A DNA stretch of 55,629 nt from a virus: the IMG/VR virus record IMGVR_UViG_3300008117_000712, positions 1 through 55,629 of that record; one strand, 5' to 3'. Position numbers and translations under genes: made by a program. A model generated the notes under the pieces. That model did not search any database. It was not told where the DNA came from and worked only from the letters and a program-made list of their open reading frames with translations. This document shows positions 7,520 through 13,147 of the stretch, one piece after another; the first letter of the stretch is position 1, and every line of letters begins with the position of its first letter.

Positions 7520-7768
7520 ATGAATTACGAATATGACTACGAATACACAAACGAAGTCATCAGGGAGCAGAACGAACTACTCCTAAACTTTTCCTCTGCC
7601 GCCAAGAAAGAGTATGAACACAAACTCATTGAAGAACAGCAGAAGTTTGCACACACAATTGAAACATTGAAAAAACAAGTTTTGGCGGCGATGGCAGAAG
7701 TCGCCAAGGCAAAACAGGAAGCGAACGAGTGGCGCAAGGCTTATGAAGACCTTGCAAAGTGTCTCTGA
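7520..7768 (+). CDS. small coiled-coil protein
   Basis: 82 residues, with a Tyr/Glu-rich N-terminus (MNYEYDYEYTNE) and one long helix with heptads (HKLIEEQQKFAHTIETLKKQ). No recognised family. The Shine-Dalgarno sequence is weak (GGCAGAGGCAAAGT). Confidence 0.6.
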   Translation: MNYEYDYEYTNEVIREQNELLLNFSSAAKKEYEHKLIEEQQKFAHTIETLKKQVLAAMAEVAKAKQEANEWRKAYEDLAKCL

Positions 7769-7790
7769 AAACCAACAAAGGAATCTCACA

Positions 7791-8198
7791 ATGAGCAATC
7801 TTGACAATGCCCGTTCCGTTGCAGAGGACACCATCAACCGCACCATGAACACGGAGGTCGGTCGCAAGATCATCACTTCCAAGTTGATTGCGTTGACGCA
7901 GGAGAATGTGCGGCTCAAGCGCAAGGTGGCAGATGATCGCATTGCGGTCTTCACCCTCAATGCACTCTCTCGCATTCTCGTCCGCAAGATTGAGAACAAC
8001 CATCGTCTTCTCAATCAGCACAGCGTTCCGATGGACGATGTTTCCATTCGGCTCTCGCGCGAACTTGAGAACTTCACTCGCGAGAACTACGGGAACGAGA
8101 TGATGGATCGCGTCGAGCGCATCCTCAAGGACACCGAAGGAGACGATATTCTTCTCCGCGACCTCATCGGCAAGGAGGCCGAAATCAACAATGCCTAA
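7791..8198 (+). CDS. helical protein, unknown
   Basis: 135 residues. The start at 7791 follows AAAGGAATCTCACA and is preferred to 7743, which would overlap the upstream gene. All-helical and charged (KLIALTQENVRLKRKVADDR). It overlaps the next gene by 8 bases. No recognised family. Confidence 0.65.
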   Translation: MSNLDNARSVAEDTINRTMNTEVGRKIITSKLIALTQENVRLKRKVADDRIAVFTLNALSRILVRKIENNHRLLNQHSVPMDDVSIRLSRELENFTRENYGNEMMDRVERILKDTEGDDILLRDLIGKEAEINNA

Positions 8199-8553
8199 TA
8201 TCAAGTTCATGCTCGTTTGTGAGAATCTTGTTTCGTACATCGTCACCACTCCGTTCACCGCGGTAAGCGAACTTCAAGAATGGCTCGACACGATTGCGGG
8301 AAATGCAAAGTTCGTGTGTGATCCAATCGCACATCTTCCACCGCGATCATTCGCAAATCTTCTCATTGCAGAAGATGAAGAAGAGGAAATCGGTCCCGTG
8401 AAGAACTTCGCAAAGATCGAACACAGCAGCACATGGAAGGATTGCCATGGAACACTACTTGTCGATGACAACGATTCTGTGTTCTATTGGGTGCGAGACA
8501 AGAATGAGTCTGGCAACTGGACACTTCCCGCGATGCTGAAACAGGGAGTCTAA
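8191..8553 (+). CDS. unknown protein with acidic loop
   Basis: 120 residues overlapping the previous gene, so translation is probably coupled. A mixed alpha/beta sequence carries an acidic stretch (AEDEEEEIGP) near residue 63. It lies directly upstream of tRNA-Arg(CCT). No family recognised. Confidence 0.62.
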   Translation: MPNIKFMLVCENLVSYIVTTPFTAVSELQEWLDTIAGNAKFVCDPIAHLPPRSFANLLIAEDEEEEIGPVKNFAKIEHSSTWKDCHGTLLVDDNDSVFYWVRDKNESGNWTLPAMLKQGV

Positions 8554-8564
8554 AAAATCACACT

Positions 8565-8638
8565 GCCCCCGTAGCGTAGTTGGATAGCGCGGGTCTTTCC
8601 TAAAGACCAGGTCATAGGTTCGAATCCTATCGGGGGCG
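8565..8638 (+). tRNA. tRNA-Arg (anticodon CCT)
   Basis: Acceptor GCCCCCG/CGGGGGC, D arm GCGT..GCGC, anticodon arm GGTCT-TTCCTAA-AGACC with anticodon CCT, T arm ATAGG-TTCGAAT-CCTAT. CCA is not encoded. It reads AGG. With tRNA-Arg(TCT) at 1987 it covers the AGA/AGG box. Confidence 0.94.
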
Positions 8639-8652
8639 TTGGAGAACACACA

Positions 8653-8811
8653 ATGCAGAATGATGAAACTGACATTTGTGAAAAGACATACTACGAAGTT
8701 CGCATTGGCACTGCGATGCTCGTACTCATACTCATCACAAACATTCTGATTCTTTCCATGGGACTTCTAGGCTTCCTCTATTGGCTTGACAATGCCACTC
8801 CGACCAAGTAA
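8653..8811 (+). CDS. 52-residue single-pass membrane protein
   Basis: Starts after GGAGAACACACA. After about 19 polar residues comes a hydrophobic helix (AMLVLILITNILILSMGLLG), then a short polar tail. It would sit in the inner membrane with one crossing. No family recognised; a role at the envelope during infection is possible. Confidence 0.62.
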   Translation: MQNDETDICEKTYYEVRIGTAMLVLILITNILILSMGLLGFLYWLDNATPTK

Positions 8812-8837
8812 GATGGTGCCTTCGAAAGGAGCAACCG

Positions 8838-9038
8838 ATGCCGAAGCGAGTTCTAGACAGGTTCGATCTTGAGGCAGAGCGCGAGGGTGCAGCCGTCAGG
8901 CAGCACAGCAAGACCATCTGCAAGCCGTTTGGTCATGGCAAGACCATAACCAAGCAGCGCAAGATGCAGAAGGACGGAGAGGCTTTCATCGAACGCAAGA
9001 CTGTGAAGTTCTCATTCGAAAGGATCGCATATGTGTAA
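8838..9038 (+). CDS. small basic protein
   Basis: 66 residues with AAAGGAGCAACCG upstream. Lys/Arg-rich throughout (KTITKQRKMQKDGEAFIERK). It overlaps the zinc-finger gene at 9031 by 8 bases. No family recognised. Confidence 0.62.
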   Translation: MPKRVLDRFDLEAEREGAAVRQHSKTICKPFGHGKTITKQRKMQKDGEAFIERKTVKFSFERIAYV

Positions 9039-9243
9039 GTGCATCGACTGCGGAGACACCATCTCACCCGCTCGTCTTGAGTTCCTTCCCGATACTGAGT
9101 GGTGCGTGAAGTGTTCAGACAAGCACACCTTCAAGTACGCTGCGTTCACAATCTATCCGCACAAGACGGGTGGAGAACTGTTCGTGGCTCGTACCAAGGA
9201 AGGTGCGCGTCGGCTTGAGCGTGAAGCGGTTCGTGGGCGGTAA
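9031..9243 (+). CDS. DksA/TraR-like zinc-finger protein
   Basis: 70 residues. CKCIDCGDTISPARLE followed by EWCVKCSDKH gives a C4 zinc finger (C..C-17-C..C) of the DksA/TraR type, which in TraR and DksA binds the RNA polymerase secondary channel. The coiled coil of full-length DksA is missing, so only the finger and a basic tail (TKEGARRLEREAVRGR) remain. Action on host RNA polymerase is plausible but inferred. Confidence 0.68.
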   Translation: MCKCIDCGDTISPARLEFLPDTEWCVKCSDKHTFKYAAFTIYPHKTGGELFVARTKEGARRLEREAVRGR

Positions 9244-9263
9244 AGAATCTACGAGAATCGATC

Positions 9264-9566
9264 ATGACCTTCACACACAAGACATTCAAGATCGTTCGCA
9301 AGGCTCAGGCTGGTCGAAACTTTGACAGCGTCTTTGTTTTCACCATCTTGTATGGTATGACGGGAACTCCCGTGTCGGGAACCGTCTATCAGATCATCAT
9401 CAAGAATGGCATTGTGGAAAATGATGATTGTCCGTTCCAATGGCCGATCTCCGATCACGGTGAGGAACACTTTTCATCTAGTCACATAAAGAGTATCCAT
9501 ACTCTCCGCAAACTCTGGATGTCAGCAACCAACAACGGGTGTCCATACATTCCCGCAGAGGAGTAA
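9264..9566 (+). CDS. unknown protein
   Basis: 100 residues, with a beta-rich first half (FDSVFVFTILYGMTGTPVSG) and a Ser/His-rich second half. No recognised domain. It is part of the continuous + strand operon. Confidence 0.6.
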   Translation: MTFTHKTFKIVRKAQAGRNFDSVFVFTILYGMTGTPVSGTVYQIIIKNGIVENDDCPFQWPISDHGEEHFSSSHIKSIHTLRKLWMSATNNGCPYIPAEE

Positions 9567-9570
9567 GAAC

Positions 9571-10017
9571 ATGCACAGTGAAAAGCAGGAAACTCTCGTC
9601 TCTCGCTATCCCGAAATCTTCCGCGACTACAACGGCGATCCTCAGCGGACTTGCATGGCATGGGGCATTGAGTGCGGCGACGGTTGGTTCGATCTCATCG
9701 ACACCATCTGCAAGGCGATTCAGAATCAGACCGAGCATGTGAATCGTCTGTGGCCGAACCTGAAGTTCGGCGTGGTCGCTGCTCAGGTCAAGGAGAAGTA
9801 CGGGACTCTTCGTTTCTACAACGAGTTCATCTATGCCGATGGACTTGAGGAGCATGACAGAGATAGGTTGGAGAAGTACATCACTCAGGTCAACGGCATG
9901 GTTTCGTTCGCAGAGTTCATGTCGGGTCGCATCTGCGAGGTCTGTGGTCAGAAGGGTTCGCTCGACGGCAGTTCATTCCCCCGATGCCGCTGCAAGGAAT
10001 GCGAGAACAAGCAATGA
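9571..10017 (+). CDS. phage zinc-ribbon protein
   Basis: 148 residues starting after GAGGAGTAAGAAC. The first 80 residues are alpha/beta (WGIECGDGWFDLIDTICKAI; KEKYGTLRFYNEF). The C-terminus has four or more cysteines (ICEVCGQKG, then PRCRCKEC) that should bind zinc. Similar proteins with 'G.GW..L....C' and a final zinc ribbon are common in phages and prophages. No role is established. It overlaps the next gene by 4 bases. Confidence 0.68.
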   Translation: MHSEKQETLVSRYPEIFRDYNGDPQRTCMAWGIECGDGWFDLIDTICKAIQNQTEHVNRLWPNLKFGVVAAQVKEKYGTLRFYNEFIYADGLEEHDRDRLEKYITQVNGMVSFAEFMSGRICEVCGQKGSLDGSSFPRCRCKECENKQ

Positions 10018-10325
10018 CCAAGACCATCAAGGAACACAAGATCATCGGCAACATTGACATCTCCACGAAGGACATCAATGCGAATATTGAGAATTCCCAA
10101 TCGCTCACGATCTACTTCCGCGAGATCTCAAAGGGCATCATCGACATCGTTGTGTATCCAACTTCATTCGACAAGGCAAACAAGTTCTTCTATGTTCCGA
10201 CAGATGATACGAAGTGGCTCATCAATGTCGGGATGTCGAACATGAACTGGGTCGGCAGAAACCGAGCGCGTGACATCTACAAGTATCTGGTTCTAAAGCA
10301 CAAGTTCAAACAGGAGAATTCATAA
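10014..10325 (+). CDS. unknown protein
   Basis: 103 residues. The start at 10014 overlaps the stop of the zinc-ribbon gene (ATGA) and is preferred to 9984. Beta-strand-rich N-terminus (IGNIDISTKDINANIE) and a basic C-terminus. No family recognised. Confidence 0.62.
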   Translation: MTKTIKEHKIIGNIDISTKDINANIENSQSLTIYFREISKGIIDIVVYPTSFDKANKFFYVPTDDTKWLINVGMSNMNWVGRNRARDIYKYLVLKHKFKQENS

Positions 10326-10435
10326 TGATTTCCGAACAAGCACTCTTCATCATCCTCATTGTTTCTTCCTTCATGACGGGCTGGTACATGGGACGCATCC
10401 ACCTCATGGCAAACGATTTCAAGAACCGAAAGTGA
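10325..10435 (+). CDS. 36-residue membrane micro-protein
   Basis: ATG overlaps the stop of the previous gene, with AGGAG 8-9 bases upstream. The peptide is mainly one membrane helix (ALFIILIVSSFMTGWYMG) with a basic tail (NDFKNRK), giving an N-out, C-in topology by the positive-inside rule. Function unknown. Confidence 0.55.
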   Translation: MISEQALFIILIVSSFMTGWYMGRIHLMANDFKNRK

Positions 10436-10438
10436 GAA

Positions 10439-10789
10439 ATGCAAATGAGCGATTCTGAAAACACCGAAGGCAAGGAAGCATTGGAATACTTCAAAAACCT
10501 CACATTGGAACCTCATGGTGCGATCATGTCTCTTGCAGACATGGAGAAGACCATCAAGTTCCACGAAGACGAACTTGCAGCGGAGGACAAGCGAGTTGAG
10601 GGAACTGATGAGTATCCAAACTATGGAGATGACTTTGCCGACATGGTGTACATTGCTCGTCGGCTTCTAGATCATGTGAAGACTCAGAAGCAAGAGATCG
10701 AAAAGGTGGTTCATGATTCATCGGCACTCGCTGCAAACCAATGCCATGCGGGATATGCTGGTGTGATTGGGGTTCGGAGGCGGCGGTGA
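10439..10789 (+). CDS. acidic helical protein, unknown
   Basis: 116 residues from 10439; an in-frame ATG at 10445 is equally possible. Acidic and helical (FHEDELAAEDKRVEGTDE; FADMVYIARRLLDHVKTQ), ending with a basic VRRRR. It overlaps the next gene by 4 bases (GTGA). Confidence 0.62.
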   Translation: MQMSDSENTEGKEALEYFKNLTLEPHGAIMSLADMEKTIKFHEDELAAEDKRVEGTDEYPNYGDDFADMVYIARRLLDHVKTQKQEIEKVVHDSSALAANQCHAGYAGVIGVRRRR

Positions 10790-10929
10790 GTGATTTCATG
10801 GAATGGTTTCTGATCTTCTTCATGCTCTATGTCTTCCTCAGCGTGTGGGTCTTCACGAACATGCTTGAGAAGATTCTGAAGTTGCTTTCTGAGATTGTCG
10901 AGGAAATGGAGAAAGGAAGGATTCGATGA
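10786..10929 (+). CDS. 47-residue membrane protein, GTG start
   Basis: GGAGG at 10774-10778 lies 7 bases before a GTG, which decides the start over the ATG at 10798. A membrane helix (WFLIFFMLYVFLSVWVFTN) is followed by an amphipathic charged helix (EKILKLLSEIVEEMEKG). This layout is also seen in small phage inhibitors and holin-like peptides, but no function can be assigned. Confidence 0.55.
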   Translation: MSDFMEWFLIFFMLYVFLSVWVFTNMLEKILKLLSEIVEEMEKGRIR

Positions 10930-11219
10930 CGAACAGTGCAGACCAACTCATCTATGAACTTGAGAAGAAGGTTCGTGATCTTGAGAACTATATCCGCTTG
11001 CTTGAGAACAACATCGGAGATGCATCGTTCCTGCTGATGGATTGGGACGGCTACTACGATCCGCAGACGGGCAAGGGCAACACGAAGGAACTGGCATTGT
11101 TGGTGGAGGATGCCTACGGCCTGTTGCAGGGTAGGTCATGGAGGGATCCCGATCCTCCGAAGAAGCGAAGGAGCGGCGAGGTCGAGGGACAGTTGCTGCT
11201 GTGGGAGGATGAGGAGTGA
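10926..11219 (+). CDS. coiled-coil protein, unknown
   Basis: 97 residues, overlapping its neighbours by 4 bases on both sides. The N-terminal half is a coiled coil (LIYELEKKVRDLENYIRLLE); the C-terminus is basic then acidic (PPKKRRSGEVEGQ, LLLWEDEE). No family recognised. Confidence 0.63.
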   Translation: MTNSADQLIYELEKKVRDLENYIRLLENNIGDASFLLMDWDGYYDPQTGKGNTKELALLVEDAYGLLQGRSWRDPDPPKKRRSGEVEGQLLLWEDEE

Positions 11220-11407
11220 AGAGCCGAAGACCGAAGGTGGGGGACCGAGTCCATTGGGATGACGATGAGGAGGGCTTCAGCGGAGTCTATGAGATCACCG
11301 CGATACGGGGAAGGAAGAGGGATGACATCTGGCTCTACTCATCGGAACTAGGAACAGAGGTACAGGTCATGCTCTGTGAGATTGAGAATCGCATCATTGA
11401 GGAATGA
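11216..11407 (+). CDS. small SH3-like beta protein, GTG start
   Basis: 63 residues with GTG at 11216 overlapping the upstream TGA. The pattern KVGDRVHWDDDEEGFSGVYE followed by ITAIRG resembles small SH3-like barrels common in phages ('VGDRV....G..G.V..I'). It is directly upstream of the nuclease/methyltransferase pair; any link is unproven. Confidence 0.55.
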   Translation: MKSRRPKVGDRVHWDDDEEGFSGVYEITAIRGRKRDDIWLYSSELGTEVQVMLCEIENRIIEE

Positions 11408-11418
11408 GGAGACGAACG

Positions 11419-11955
11419 ATGGACAAGACCATATCCTCGCAAAGGACGGAAGACTTCCGTGGGGGCATCCAACTTGGTGCAACAGCATATGATGATCTTT
11501 CACGGGAAATGAATATCCGCCTAACGCGGATCAAGAAATCTCTTGCAACGGAACTCTCACAGAGCGGCTACTCAATGAAGGTTAAAATCAATGAAAACGA
11601 TCATGCAGTGCTTCACAGGGGGTGTTCCCCAGATGGCGGGATATGGTTCGATGCCACAGGCAAGGCGATTGTTGCATTTGAATCAAAGAAGCAAGGTGTG
11701 CGTGGAAATGCCCATGAGAGATGGTTCAAGAACTTCATGTTCATCTCGCATATCTACAATGGAATCAGATATGTGACATTTGTATCGGGGAAAGGTTGTG
11801 ACTCTAACATGGGAGACGACTTTCGGAGTTTTCTCGAAATGCAAGGTAGAAAGACCGACATCCTCTATCCAGATGGAGCATCTTTCTTCCTCTCGCAATC
11901 GGGGTTTACCGACGATGAGGTTCGGGAAATCATGAGAAAGGCAGTTGTGCAATGA
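11419..11955 (+). CDS. EcoRI-like PD-(D/E)XK restriction endonuclease
   Basis: 178 residues from the ATG after TGAGGAGACGAACG; 11404 is an alternative. The core matches EcoRI: SPDGGIWF carries the metal-binding Asp72 (EcoRI PDGG, Asp91), AFESKKQG gives Glu88 and Lys90 (EcoRI AEAKHQG, Glu111/Lys113), and GNAHERWFKN (96-105) matches EcoRI GNAIERSHKN, including the Asn, Glu and Arg that read AATT. It is much shorter than EcoRI (277 residues), with a shorter first hairpin and C-terminal region. Its stop overlaps the methyltransferase start (ATGA), so the two are co-translated. It probably cuts DNA; the site is unknown. Confidence 0.78.
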   Translation: MDKTISSQRTEDFRGGIQLGATAYDDLSREMNIRLTRIKKSLATELSQSGYSMKVKINENDHAVLHRGCSPDGGIWFDATGKAIVAFESKKQGVRGNAHERWFKNFMFISHIYNGIRYVTFVSGKGCDSNMGDDFRSFLEMQGRKTDILYPDGASFFLSQSGFTDDEVREIMRKAVVQ

Positions 11956-12782
11956 AGCCATTGTTCATGTGGGCTGGTGGAAAGTCGAAGATGATGAAGC
12001 ACTATGTGCCTTTCATGAACTTTGGGAAGGTGGACACCTATTCGGAACCATTCTTCGGCGGTGGGGCAATGCTCATCAAGGTCATGCGTGACCATGCTCC
12101 GAGAAAGGTATACATCAATGACATCAATGCGGACATCATGAACATCTACTCCGCGATCAAGAGCAGTCCGAATCTCTTCATCGGGGAGATGGATGGCTAC
12201 TCATCGGTCTACCTACCACTCTCCAAGGAGGATAGGAAGAAGTACTTTTATGATCTTCGTACTACACATGCTTTCGAATACGAGAAGTACGATTCAGTCC
12301 CCCGCGCTGCCTTGCTGTACTTCCTGATGAAGACTGCCTTCAATGGAATCTGGCAGATCAACAAGAACACGAACAACAGGTTCGGGACTCCATCGGGACT
12401 TCTCAACCAGCGGGATGCGGTCTATGATCGGGATAATGTCCTTGCATGGTCGCACATGCTGAACTCCACAGATACGATACTGACATCAACGGATTGGTCG
12501 AATGTCCCGATCTCAGACTTCACATTCATGGATCCACCGTACAGGGATTCATTCGCGGACTACAATGAGTCCTTTCCCGATGCAGAACTTCTGAAACTCA
12601 TGAAGGTGGTGGAGGATCACAAGGGGGTATGGTTGTGCAATCGGGATTGTGGAGATGGCTTCTTCGATGGCATGAAGGCAACGGTGCATAGGTTCCCCGT
12701 GACCTATACTGCGGGAAGAAGAAAGAGAACCGAGGATGGGTATGAAGCAAAGAAGGCAATGGAGATACTTGCATACAACTGA
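11952..12782 (+). CDS. dam: D12-class N6-adenine DNA methyltransferase
   Basis: 276 residues, the usual length for Dam/DpnM proteins. It transfers methyl from SAM to adenine N6 in DNA. Motif I is FMWAGGKSKMM followed by YSEPFFGGGAM; YINDINADIMNIY follows; the catalytic motif IV is FMDPPYRDSFADY. D12 enzymes usually methylate GATC; the target here is not readable from sequence. It overlaps the EcoRI-like nuclease by 4 bases and ends at a terminator. It may protect phage DNA from that nuclease or from host enzymes. Confidence 0.88.
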   Translation: MKPLFMWAGGKSKMMKHYVPFMNFGKVDTYSEPFFGGGAMLIKVMRDHAPRKVYINDINADIMNIYSAIKSSPNLFIGEMDGYSSVYLPLSKEDRKKYFYDLRTTHAFEYEKYDSVPRAALLYFLMKTAFNGIWQINKNTNNRFGTPSGLLNQRDAVYDRDNVLAWSHMLNSTDTILTSTDWSNVPISDFTFMDPPYRDSFADYNESFPDAELLKLMKVVEDHKGVWLCNRDCGDGFFDGMKATVHRFPVTYTAGRRKRTEDGYEAKKAMEILAYN

Positions 12783-12804
12783 GAGACACATTGCGAAGTT
12801 TAGG

Positions 12805-12850
12805 AAATCGGTTTGGTGAGAAAAAATTGCCAAGCCGATTTTTCATTTTC
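12805..12850 (+). terminator. Rho-independent terminator
   Basis: A 12-base stem, AAATCGGTTTGG (12805-12816) with CCAAGCCGATTT (12830-12841, one G-U), followed by TTTTCATTTTC. It ends the long early operon after the methyltransferase. Confidence 0.82.
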
Positions 12851-12871
12851 GGCATAGGGCAAAATAAAAGT

Positions 12872-12896
12872 GGGGGTAGGGGGTAGGGGGTAGGGG
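12872..12896 (+). other. G-quadruplex-forming tract in the 365-base gap
   Basis: Four G runs separated by TA: G5-TA-G5-TA-G5-TA-G4. It lies between the terminator at 12850 and the promoter at 13113. The rest of the gap (12783-13147) holds no gene that I can see; a second G run follows near 12913. Confidence 0.7.
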
Positions 12897-13112
12897 TGTT
12901 TGGGTGGAAAATGGGGGAGATGGCATTGCCAAAATCTAGCCCCCATGTCAAGCCAGAAATCACTGTTCCCGACAAGATTTCCAAAGATTCTTGCCCTACC
13001 CCATAGGCCGATAATGGCTCCGCAATGCCCCCGAAACCACCCATATTCCGTAAGTCCTGATATTTCCAAGACTTACAATCTAGACATTTTTTTCCCGCAT
13101 GGATCAAGTGGC

Positions 13113-13141
13113 TTGCCGCAAGTGCCGATTTACCTTATACT
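13113..13141 (+). promoter_or_regulatory. sigma-70-type promoter for the CobT-like gene
   Basis: TTGCCG (13113-13118), 17 bases, TATACT (13136-13141). The ATG at 13148 is 6 bases after the -10, where transcription should start, and no ribosome-binding site is present. Confidence 0.68.
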
Positions 13142-13147
13142 TACAGC

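Noticed and set aside
7238-7550. Ser-rich and His/Pro-rich open frames overlapping the hyperacidic gene
   Set aside because: They are antisense or shifted readings of GAC/GAG/GAT repeats, without start signals.
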